Shown: positions 1 through 5,081, numbered from the stretch's first letter. The stretch is DNA of 7,888 bases from Treponema sp. (GCA_031283905.1 JAITAW010000145.1:1-7888), one strand, 5' to 3'. Numbers and translations are program-made. Notes: generated from the letters alone by a model not told the origin.

Positions 1-130
1 AGGTATCCGCCATGTTGTACATCGCGGATACCAGCATAATGGTGATGGTCGGAACCGCCATTTTCATGACCAGCCCTTCCACAGAGGCCGTAGTCATAAC
101 AATAAATTTTTCGTTTTCCTGATTTTTCAT
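1..130 (-). CDS. MATE family efflux transporter, N-terminal fragment
   Basis: Reading leftwards from the ATG at 130-128 gives 43 codons, open to the window edge. The N-terminus is polar (MKNQENEKF) and is followed by the stretch IVMTTASVEGL and then MAVPTITIMLVSAMYNMADT, which is the start of the first transmembrane helix. The combination MTTA...(A)VPTI..ML.....NMADT is typical of MATE exporters of the DinF/NorM-like bacterial group, in which D (here in NMADT) sits near the end of helix 1 before YFVG. Such proteins export drugs or metabolites across the inner membrane using a Na+ or H+ gradient; the substrate cannot be told from this fragment. No Shine-Dalgarno precedes the ATG. A GATAAT hexamer at 149-144 could be a -10 box about 13 bases upstream, without a clear -35. 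The gene is divergent from the small ORFs at 268-567. The family assignment is good; the start is fairly secure because family members begin shortly before MTTA. Confidence 0.83.
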   Translation of the reverse strand, partial: MKNQENEKFIVMTTASVEGLVMKMAVPTITIMLVSAMYNMADT

Positions 131-191
131 TTTTTAGAACGCGATTATCCCCCGCCGTATACCCCTTCGCATGGTTCGAGGGTTCGGGCTT

Positions 192-220
192 CTGACATAG
201 GCTAGCCGTCTGATTATAAT
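192..220 (+). promoter_or_regulatory. Sigma-70-type promoter for the small-ORF pair
   Basis: CTGACA (192-197, five of six bases of the consensus) and a perfect TATAAT (215-220) are separated by exactly 17 bases, predicting a transcription start near 227. An 8-bp perfect palindrome GGCTAGCC (200-207) lies in the spacer and could be an operator half or full site; that part is a guess. No long gene lies downstream, so the promoter points to the short ORFs at 268 and 439 or to a non-coding RNA. Confidence 0.6.
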
Positions 221-229
221 CGGGTATAT

Positions 230-266
230 GAGGTTTTCCCAAAACCAACCTGGTTTAGGAAAACTC
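230..266 (+). promoter_or_regulatory. Leader hairpin covering the Shine-Dalgarno of the first small ORF
   Basis: Bases 230-232 (GAG) pair with 264-266 (CTC), 234-239 (TTTTCC) with 258-263 (GGAAAA), and 242-246 (AAACC) with 252-256 (GGTTT). This leaves a bulged G233, a small internal loop (240-241/257) and a five-base apical loop, for 14 pairs in all. The ribosome binding site AGGA (257-260) lies in the 3' arm and the ATG at 268 starts two bases after the stem. The promoter at 192-220 would start the RNA almost at the foot of the stem. Pairing is read directly from the sequence; the role in translation control is inferred. Confidence 0.5.
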
Positions 267-267
267 T

Positions 268-417
268 ATGCCAAGGGATAATTACGTTTTAGAATGTGAA
301 AAACAGTATAGAGAGGCGTTGGGTAACCCCGTTGTTCGCAACACGCCTCTCCCCGAAATGCCGCTTGTCAAAAATACTTCGCGCCAGCTTATCCGTATTT
401 TATCAGCGCTTCCTTAA
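268..417 (+). CDS. Small hypothetical protein, 49 aa (first of a tandem pair)
   Basis: ATG at 268, TAA at 415-417. A Shine-Dalgarno AGGA (257-260) is seven bases upstream, and a promoter with near-consensus boxes lies at 192-220. The predicted protein starts MPRDNYVLECEKQYREALG, has a proline-rich middle (NTPLPEMPLV) and ends in a short amphipathic, basic segment (SRQLIRILSALP). It has no signal peptide, no membrane helix and one cysteine (residue 10). I do not recognise the family. Support for translation is the promoter, SD spacing and the second small ORF 21 bases downstream. Against it, the same bases 311-351 fold into a tidy three-stem RNA, so the transcript could be non-coding. The codons are more AT-rich than those of thyX. 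A regulatory peptide or an orphan small protein is possible; no function is claimed. Confidence 0.42.
   Translation: MPRDNYVLECEKQYREALGNPVVRNTPLPEMPLVKNTSRQLIRILSALP
311..351 (+). other. Potential three-way-junction RNA fold inside the first small ORF
   Basis: GAGAGGCGT (311-319) pairs perfectly with ACGCCTCTC (343-351). The enclosed bases form two further helices: GGG-TAA-CCC (321-329) and GTTG-TTCG-CAAC (331-342), the latter a UUCG-type tetraloop hairpin. Only T320 and C330 are unpaired at the junction. No T-run follows, so this is not an intrinsic terminator. It may be a structured part of the mRNA, a small RNA or a protein-binding site. Confidence 0.35.
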
Positions 418-438
418 CTATAAAAACAAAAGGATAGC

Positions 439-567
439 ATGTCAAGCGAGCGTTATGTCTCAAAATTAATCCGGGACTATTCACTCCAAGAAAATAAGAT
501 ACGTTCATGCGATGAAACTAATGCGGAAACAAGGGGAAAAATCATGCGTCTCTTTCCCATACAATGA
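439..567 (+). CDS. Small hypothetical protein, 42 aa (second of a tandem pair)
   Basis: ATG at 439, TGA at 565-567, with AAAGGA (429-434) four bases upstream as a good Shine-Dalgarno site. The gap from the previous small ORF is 21 bases, compatible with one transcript from 192-220. The protein begins MSSERYVSKLIRDYSLQEN, is rich in charged residues throughout (a mixture of E, D, K and R), has a single cysteine (residue 24) and ends in MRLFPIQ. It has no signal peptide or membrane segment and looks like a soluble, partly helical peptide. It lies in the same reading frame as the first small ORF, separated by two stops (415-417, 421-423). A decayed longer gene is therefore an alternative, although the separate SD argues for independent translation. 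I cannot assign a family. Confidence 0.42.
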   Translation: MSSERYVSKLIRDYSLQENKIRSCDETNAETRGKIMRLFPIQ

Positions 568-683
568 GAAAGTGTAAAAAATGTAAAAGTCGATAACAAT
601 CGCTTCTTTGATGCTATTATCTATATCCGCATTGCCTCATCGCCGGCATCTACCGGCATCCGCCGCTCTTTTCGGTACCGTTC

Positions 684-719
684 TTGACGGGGCAACGCAA
701 TCTATTGACGGGCAATCGC
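684..719 (+). repeat. Two near-identical 14-15-bp direct repeats over the thyX -35 region
   Basis: TTGACGGGGCAACGC (684-698) and TTGACGGGCAATCGC (705-719) start 21 bases apart, which is two helical turns, so both copies face the same side of the DNA. The second copy contains the -35 box of the thyX promoter. The spacing suits a dimeric regulator or a duplicated -35 region. No regulator is identified. Confidence 0.4.
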
Positions 720-734
720 CCTATGCTATACAAT
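705..734 (+). promoter_or_regulatory. Probable thyX promoter giving a near-leaderless mRNA
   Basis: TTGACG (705-710, five of six) and TACAAT (729-734, five of six) are 18 bases apart; the overlapping TATACA (727-732) would give 16. The -10 box ends only 10 bases before the thyX ATG at 745, so the 5' untranslated region would be about 0-5 bases. No purine-rich Shine-Dalgarno lies between the -10 box and the ATG, in agreement with a leaderless transcript. Confidence 0.55.
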
Positions 735-744
735 ACCTTTCGTT

Positions 745-1581
745 ATGGCGCATTGTATTATTTCCGAAGCGGAAGCTCTGTTAGACAAAGAATTTCCGGT
801 TCTTAACAAGGGGTTCATCCGGCTTGTTGATTACATGGGCGGAGACGCCCGCGTGGTGCAGGCGGCGCGGGTTTCCTATGGCGCGGGAACCAAAAGCCTC
901 CGCGAAGACGCGGAACTGATCGACTACCTTTTGCGCAATCAGCATACCTCGCCCTTTGAACAGATTGTTCTCACTTTTCATGTAAAGCTGCCGGTTTTTG
1001 TCGCCCGCCAATGGATACGGCACCGTACGGCACGGGTGAATGAAGTGTCCGGGCGTTACTCGGTACTGAAAGACGATTTTTACATACCCGAACGTGAGGA
1101 CATCGCCGCGCAAAGTGCGGACAATAAACAAGGGCGGGGCGGGGCGCTTGAGGCGGAAGTTACGGCTGCGGCGCAAGCATCGCTGAAAAGCGCGCAGAAA
1201 AACATGTACGCGGACTACGCCGATCTCATAGACAGGGGTGTTGCCCGTGAGCTTGCCCGCATCAACCTGCCTTTGTCCCTGTACACCGAATGGTACTGGC
1301 AGATAGACCTGCACAACCTCTTTCACTTTCTGGAGTTGCGCCTTGACGCTCACGCCCAAAAAGAGATCCGGCTGTACGCGCAAACGCTGTTCGATATAAC
1401 GAAAAGCGTGGCTCCCCTCTGTTGCGCCGCGTTTGAGCGGCATGCGCTGTGCGGCGTCAGGTTTTCTAGGGAGGAGTTTGCGGAACTTCAAAACAGGCTT
1501 GGAAGCGGCTGCGGCGCGGGACTTGCCGGCAAGAAGCTTGAGCGTTTTGAAGAAAAATTGCGCACAGGGCGGCAGACATAA
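745..1581 (+). CDS. thyX: Flavin-dependent thymidylate synthase ThyX
   Basis: ThyX makes dTMP from dUMP in the cytoplasm using methylene-tetrahydrofolate, with FAD carrying hydride from NADPH. The ThyX signature RHR-X7-S is present as RHRTARVNEVS (R92-H93-R94 to S102), followed by GRYS. Other family blocks are AARVSYG (40-46), QHTSPFEQ (66-73, with the conserved H67 and E72 of the FAD site), VARQWIRHR (86-94), QSADNKQGR (123-131, seen in the longer ThyX type), LPLSLYTEWYWQIDLHNLFHFL (175-196) and LRLDAHAQKEIR (198-209), where R199 matches the dUMP-contacting arginine. At 278 aa it is longer than the roughly 220-aa Thermotoga form but usual for this subgroup; the last 30 residues form a lysine/arginine-rich tail. 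An in-frame stop at 706-708 leaves ATG 745 as the only sensible start. The stop overlaps the ATG of the next gene (TAATG). No thyA is seen in the window. Confidence 0.97.
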   Translation: MAHCIISEAEALLDKEFPVLNKGFIRLVDYMGGDARVVQAARVSYGAGTKSLREDAELIDYLLRNQHTSPFEQIVLTFHVKLPVFVARQWIRHRTARVNEVSGRYSVLKDDFYIPEREDIAAQSADNKQGRGGALEAEVTAAAQASLKSAQKNMYADYADLIDRGVARELARINLPLSLYTEWYWQIDLHNLFHFLELRLDAHAQKEIRLYAQTLFDITKSVAPLCCAAFERHALCGVRFSREEFAELQNRLGSGCGAGLAGKKLERFEEKLRTGRQT

Positions 1582-3455
1582 TGCCGAATATTCCGTATCA
1601 GACCAAAACTTTTTACGCGCAGCCCGATGCTCCGCAAAATGCTTTTTGCATGGAGATCGCCTCGTGGACATACGGGGAATTGTGCGATGCCGCCGGATTG
1701 AGCGGGAAAGAGCGTGAATCCTTTATCCATCATACAGACGTATTGGTATATCCGGGCGGCTGGCAGTCATGGTCTGCGGGCTGGGAGCTTGCCTCAGATG
1801 AAACGCTCCCCCGCAAGACATTACTGTTGCCCGATCTCATCAAGCTCACCAACCGCGAGGGCGATGCGCCGAAACACGGCGAGATTGTAGGACACTTCCT
1901 CATGTACCTTCGGGCTGGTCATACGTACCTTTGCATCGCCGCCCGTACATGGACAGGCGGCCCCGGCGGATACCCGCTTCCTCCCGTGAGTTTCCGCATA
2001 AACCGGAAAAAACAGCGCGTTGCCGCAGAGCTATTCTGTCCGGGAAAACGCTGGACGCCCCATGAGGTGATGGCGGAACTGTACTTCTTTGCGTGCGGAG
2101 GTTATTTCGATCTGAAAGACACGCTCGCCTCGGCGTACCGCGCGGAAACGAATTTTCATCTTTCAAGCGCTACGGCGCTTGACGTTCCGGGGCGGTCCGC
2201 AAAGTCCGGTCAAGCGGCAAGCGGCGGACCTGCCGGCGGAGTTTCCGGCGGCAAAAACCCAATCGGCGGGTATGAATCGTGGTACAATCATTACACAAAT
2301 ATCAGCGAAAAACTTATTCTGGAAGACCTTGCGGCCTTATCCGCGACCGATAATCTCATCAAACTCGTCTTTCTTGATAAAGGCAAGCCCGCTGTTTTTC
2401 AAATTGACGACGGCTGGGAACAGCGCGTGGGGCAATGGGAGGTAGATGAAAAAAAGTTTCCAAACGGCTTGCGGTTTTTGGCGGAAAAAATAGAACGTCA
2501 GGGCTTGACGCCGGGCTTGTGGATAGCCCCCTTCATTGTTACCAGAAGGTCAAAAATCTTTTCGGAAAAATACGAATGGATTCTCAAAGACGAAGGGGGA
2601 AAGCCGGTTGTCGCGGGTTTCAACCACCTGTGGGACGGTCGCTACTACTGCCTCGATCTTTCGCGGGACGACGCGCTTGCCTACCTGCAAGGCTTGATCG
2701 AGAACGTGATTGATTGGGGGTTCCGGTACATCAAGATAGATTTCCTGTATGCGGGCTTTCTTTTCGGCAATTTCGCGCAAGGAGGATCGCCGTATGAACA
2801 TTACGAACGCGCCTGCGCCTTCTTAATAAACCGCGCCCGCGGCGCCGGCGCCGCGTTGCATACGCCGGTCGTCTGTCTCGGCTGCGGCTTGCCGCTCGGC
2901 GCTTCGTTCCGGCATTTTCCATTGTCGCGTATCGGCGCGGACACCCGCGAAGAATGGGACTGGAATGTGGTCAAGCTCTTGGGTCATGTGGGAAGACCAA
3001 GCGCCTACATTAACTTGCTTGATACCATAGGGCGCTCCTTTTTTGATGGCGTGATCTACCGTAACGATCCTGATGTGGTGTTTATGCGTACGCGCAACTG
3101 TAAACTCACGGAAAACGAGAAGGAGCTTATCGCTTTGGTCAACTTTTTGCTTGCGGGGCAGATCATGATCTCCGATGATCCGCTTCATCTTGAACCCGCG
3201 GACATACGGCTTGCCAAACGCATGGCGGCGCTGTACGCGGCGCTCGCGGACGATGAGTACGGCGCGGTTCGGCTTGACCGCGATGTGTTCCGTCTCATAA
3301 GCCGTTCCGGTAAAACAACGGGTATCATCAACCTGTCGAACCGCCCGTATCCGGAGCGGGAGCCGCGTATGAACGGACAATTCCTCGTGGATCGCCGAAA
3401 AAACGGGGCGTACGCGCCGCACGGCATTTCGATTCAGACCGGCACAAGTCCGTGA
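1581..3455 (+). CDS. Alpha-galactosidase, glycoside hydrolase family 36
   Basis: This is a retaining exo-glycosidase, expected to release terminal alpha-1,6-galactose from melibiose, raffinose-type sugars or galactomannan fragments. It lacks a signal peptide, so it should act on imported oligosaccharides in the cytoplasm. Residues 1-200 form the N-terminal beta-sandwich (GGWQSWSAGWEL, 59-70). The catalytic TIM barrel follows, with YESWYNHY (231-238), FQIDDGWE (273-280), FPNGLRFLAEKI (293-304) and GLWIAPF (312-318). The nucleophile is D387 in YIKIDFLYAG and the acid/base is D454 in RIGADTREEW, the two landmarks of clan GH-D. YRNDPDVVFMR (493-503) ends the barrel, and residues from about 560 form a C-terminal beta-domain. 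At 624 aa it is longer than the compact Thermotoga enzyme (about 550). Residues 204-230 are a Gly/Ser/Ala-rich linker that is unusual for the family. The ATG overlaps the thyX stop, so translation is probably coupled. Sugar specificity (galactose versus N-acetylgalactosamine) is not certain. Confidence 0.93.
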   Translation: MPNIPYQTKTFYAQPDAPQNAFCMEIASWTYGELCDAAGLSGKERESFIHHTDVLVYPGGWQSWSAGWELASDETLPRKTLLLPDLIKLTNREGDAPKHGEIVGHFLMYLRAGHTYLCIAARTWTGGPGGYPLPPVSFRINRKKQRVAAELFCPGKRWTPHEVMAELYFFACGGYFDLKDTLASAYRAETNFHLSSATALDVPGRSAKSGQAASGGPAGGVSGGKNPIGGYESWYNHYTNISEKLILEDLAALSATDNLIKLVFLDKGKPAVFQIDDGWEQRVGQWEVDEKKFPNGLRFLAEKIERQGLTPGLWIAPFIVTRRSKIFSEKYEWILKDEGGKPVVAGFNHLWDGRYYCLDLSRDDALAYLQGLIENVIDWGFRYIKIDFLYAGFLFGNFAQGGSPYEHYERACAFLINRARGAGAALHTPVVCLGCGLPLGASFRHFPLSRIGADTREEWDWNVVKLLGHVGRPSAYINLLDTIGRSFFDGVIYRNDPDVVFMRTRNCKLTENEKELIALVNFLLAGQIMISDDPLHLEPADIRLAKRMAALYAALADDEYGAVRLDRDVFRLISRSGKTTGIINLSNRPYPEREPRMNGQFLVDRRKNGAYAPHGISIQTGTSP

Positions 3456-4117
3456 TGTATGGCAAAAAGCGCGAGCTGGTTGCGGTTGCTTACTCCGACT
3501 TTCCGCATCACCACCGAAATGTAATTCCGGGCGGTGCTGTCGGTAATTGAGACCTTTTCCGCTATCTCATGGGTGGAGTAACCTTGGGCTATGAATCTAA
3601 TGATCCGAAGTTCCATACCGGAAATGCCGAGATGCGTTTTTGGCGGCGTCGGGAGGTTGTTGTGCGATATGATTTCGGAATACATTTCTCCTTGTGCCAT
3701 GTGCGAAAAAATAGAGCATACTTTTGACGCGATCTGCGAACTGATAAACCAATCGCCGTGGCGGATGTTTTTAATAGCCCTGCAAAGATTCGGAATACCT
3801 CCGCGCTTGACAACATATCCCGCCGGTTCTTGAACGAGCGCCTTGCAGATATGCTCTTCATCTTCACGGTCGGTGAACAGAACAACAGCCGTATTGGGCG
3901 ATTTGCATTTGAGCAGCGGTATGAGACCGATGCCGTCGCCGTCTTTTAACGAGACGTCCATGATGACGATATCCGGATGCTTGCTTCCAACCAGTTTGAC
4001 CGCGTCATAGCAGTCTTTCCCGATCCCGATAATGTCAAAATCATTTTGAGAAGAGAGACTGTCTTTTAATCTGTGCCGCTCCGCTTCATCGCTGTCAATA
4101 ATAACAATTCTTATCAT
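3434..4117 (-). CDS. NarL/FixJ-type response regulator (receiver + LuxR HTH)
   Basis: This is a two-component transcription factor. The receiver domain (1-120) has the acidic pocket D8/D10 (VIIDSDE), the phospho-acceptor D54 in IVIMDVSLKDGDG, the switch threonine T82 in VVLFTD and the invariant lysine K104 in AGYVVKRG. A linker of about 40 residues follows. The LuxR/GerE helix-turn-helix occupies 163-225: GISGMELRIIRFIAQGYSTH, EIAEKVSITDSTARNYIS as recognition helix, and KVGVSNRNQLALFAI. All phosphorylation residues are intact, so a histidine kinase partner is expected, but none lies in the window; it is an orphan here. AAAAAGG ends eight bases before the ATG at 4117, supporting this start. 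The gene runs towards the alpha-galactosidase and their 3' ends overlap by 22 bp. A role in controlling the sugar gene is possible only by proximity. The leader (4118-4311) holds several hairpins. Confidence 0.95.
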   Translation of the reverse strand: MIRIVIIDSDEAERHRLKDSLSSQNDFDIIGIGKDCYDAVKLVGSKHPDIVIMDVSLKDGDGIGLIPLLKCKSPNTAVVLFTDREDEEHICKALVQEPAGYVVKRGGIPNLCRAIKNIRHGDWFISSQIASKVCSIFSHMAQGEMYSEIISHNNLPTPPKTHLGISGMELRIIRFIAQGYSTHEIAEKVSITDSTARNYISVVMRKVGVSNRNQLALFAIHHGLVPV

Positions 4118-4311
4118 ACATCAAGCCTTTTTCGACAATTAAAAAGTAGTAACGGCGGCGCTTTTTCAAAATCCGGTTGGTTTTGAAAGACGTTTGAAGG
4201 AACAAGGATCCCCGCCGTTCCTCAACGAGCCGAGTTTGGAACAAATTCAACTGTACCATTATTTTGAAAAAAAGCAATATATATTTTGAAAAAAATGCGT
4301 TTTTTATTATA
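4118..4311 (-). promoter_or_regulatory. Structured leader and possible promoter of the response regulator
   Basis: Reading leftwards, a perfect TATAAT (4311-4306) is a candidate -10, but no convincing -35 is found. This would give an RNA leader of about 180 bases. The leader contains two imperfect hairpins: 4194-4203 with 4217-4225 (TTGAAGGAAC/GTTCCTCAA, one bulge) and 4161-4171 with 4181-4189 (CTTTTTCAAAA/TTTTGAAAG). Neither is followed by a T-run on the minus strand, so they are not standard attenuators. A 13-base direct repeat ATTTTGAAAAAAA (4261-4273, 4283-4295) lies near the proposed start. Regulation is plausible but not shown. Confidence 0.3.
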
Positions 4312-4319
4312 AGCGTCAT

Positions 4320-4353
4320 AAACTGACAGTCATTTTATAATAACCGTCAGTTT
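4320..4353. repeat. Inverted repeat AAACTGAC/GTCAGTTT
   Basis: Arms at 4320-4327 and 4346-4353 are perfect over 8 bp, with an 18-base AT-rich spacer that itself contains TATAAT (4336-4341, plus strand). A run of six T follows the right arm (4351-4356), so a weak rightward terminator is one reading. Its position upstream of the regulator's candidate -10 fits a protein-binding operator equally well. The stem is GC-poor. Confidence 0.35.
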
Positions 4354-4521
4354 TTTCCGTCCAAAATATCGTTCAACCGAGGTATTGCGTAGTTGCCCGC
4401 ATGGATTTCAGCGACAAAGCGTATCGGGCGATTGAAAGCCATCGATTTCTCATTGCCAAATATACGCTGGGGACACGCTGAAATACATCATTAGAAAGCC
4501 TCCTATAAGATGTTTACGTAT

Positions 4522-4549
4522 AAAAAAATTGCTTCCGTATAACGGAGGC
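4522..4549 (-). terminator. Intrinsic terminator, leftward, with no gene directly upstream
   Basis: On the minus strand GCCTCCGT (4549-4542) pairs with ACGGAAGC (4538-4531) around a three-base loop, eight pairs with one G-T wobble, followed by AATTTTTTTAT (4530-4520). This is a standard rho-independent layout. The nearest minus-strand gene that could end here is carbonic anhydrase, whose stop is about 530 bases upstream, so it would end either a very long 3' UTR or an RNA from the hairpin cluster. Confidence 0.6.
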
Positions 4550-4573
4550 GTTGCCGGTAGGCGTGAAATTTTC

Positions 4574-4601
4574 TTATATGAGGATTTAACGCCTCATATG
4601 A
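4574..4601. repeat. Isolated 10-bp hairpin
   Basis: TTATATGAGG (4574-4583) pairs with CCTCATATGA (4592-4601), ten pairs including one G-T, around an eight-base loop. No T-run follows on either strand. It sits about 25 bases upstream of the leftward terminator. Confidence 0.5.
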
Positions 4602-4697
4602 AAACAGTATAACGCACATTGTGCCATATTGACGTTCTCTACAATTTCTGGAGTAACACATCAGGTAACCCGGAAAATTCATCAGCATAAGTATCTG

Positions 4698-4945
4698 AGC
4701 CTGTTCCAAAACGCGAACTACGTTGCGAACTACGTTCGGGTTAGTTTTGGAACAGGCTATGCGATTTCTCAGGCTAAAGCCTTGCGAAATTGCCGTATTC
4801 AAAGTCTTTATTTAAGGGCGTAGCCCTTTTTGGTTTAATACCCCGCCCTCTGGGGCGGTTAAAACTTGGGGCGTGGGATTTGTTCCCCCGCATACGCAAA
4901 GATTTCAAGGAGAAATCTTCGATACCGCCGGGCTTGCCCCGCGGT
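4698..4945. repeat. Cluster of seven consecutive hairpins (REP/BIME-like or structured RNA)
   Basis: Seven stems follow one another with short gaps. They are 4698-4712/4744-4758 (15 bp perfect, CTGTTCCAAAAC core), 4761-4768/4786-4793 (8 bp, one wobble, with an inner AGGC/GCCT), 4814-4819/4823-4828 (AAGGGC-GTA-GCCCTT), 4843-4848/4853-4858 (CCGCCC-TCTG-GGGCGG, flanked by TTTAA/TTAAA), 4871-4877/4885-4891 (one mismatch), 4899-4906/4912-4919 (AAGATTTC-AAGGA-GAAATCTT, perfect), and 4924-4933/4936-4945 (ACCGCCGGGC/GCCCCGCGGT, one mismatch). Such density is far above chance. It resembles composite dispersed palindromic elements found between genes, or a folded RNA. The stems are symmetric, so strand cannot be decided. 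No transposase or terminal target duplication was found. Confidence 0.6.
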
Positions 4946-5081
4946 TGTTCATTAATAACTTTTCCTCTATGATATTCCCCGTAGTCTTCATTGGCCAGCG
5001 AGAAGTCCAGCTTATATTTCTCAACGGGGTAATTCCAGACCCGCGTTGGCGGAGGGCCGGAAATAGAGCGCGCCGGATAAT

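Larger units (their letters stand above)
568..744. other. Intergenic region between the small ORFs and thyX
   Basis: No gene is seen. A weak stem AAG(T)CGAT-AACA-ATCGCTT (587-605) followed by CTTT could be a poor terminator for the small-ORF transcript. Further on are a short direct repeat CCGGCATC (643-650, 653-660), an 8-bp palindrome CGGTACCG (673-680), and the thyX promoter with its repeated TTGACGG element, listed separately. Confidence 0.4.
4354..5081. other. Gene-poor stretch between the regulator and carbonic anhydrase
   Basis: No convincing gene is seen on either strand. The content is structural: a minus-strand terminator (4522-4549), an isolated hairpin (4574-4601), the hairpin cluster (4698-4945), and a long imperfect inverted repeat ATTCCCCGT/ACGGGG(T)AAT (4974-4982, 5024-5033). 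On the minus strand an open frame without a start codon runs from the end of the carbonic anhydrase gene to the TAG at 4774-4776. A 26-codon ATG frame (4401-4481) has no SD. Confidence 0.5.

Noticed and set aside
170..190. tRNA-like GGTTCGAGGGTTCG
   Set aside because: It resembles a T-loop, but no acceptor, D or anticodon stems can be formed around it.
311..351. Integron attC site (GTTGGGT core)
   Set aside because: GTTGGGT matches the GTTRRRY core, but no partner RYYYAAC box lies upstream at the right distance and no integrase or cassette is present.
587..609. Terminator after the small-ORF pair
   Set aside because: The stem has few G-C pairs, a bulge, and only a short CTTT tail, so it is too weak for a separate call.
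781..1671. Long minus-strand open frame opposite thyX
   Set aside because: It is antisense to a certain ThyX gene, its product is arginine-rich without any known motif, and it has no promoter or SD. It mirrors the codon bias of thyX.
2823..3422. 199-codon minus-strand frame opposite the alpha-galactosidase
   Set aside because: It is antisense shadow of conserved GH36 sequence; the product has no domain or fold signature.
4095..4319. 74-codon minus-strand ORF overlapping the start of the response regulator
   Set aside because: It has no SD, is AT-rich with Lys/Phe/Ile runs, and its sequence is explained by the leader hairpins and A-tracts.
4401..4481. 26-codon plus-strand ORF (MDFSDKAYRA...)
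   Set aside because: It looks protein-like but has no SD or promoter and is very short; it could be a gene remnant, with too little to support a call.
4503..4802. 99-codon minus-strand ORF in the hairpin region
   Set aside because: It reads through an intrinsic terminator and several hairpins, has no SD and no family resemblance.
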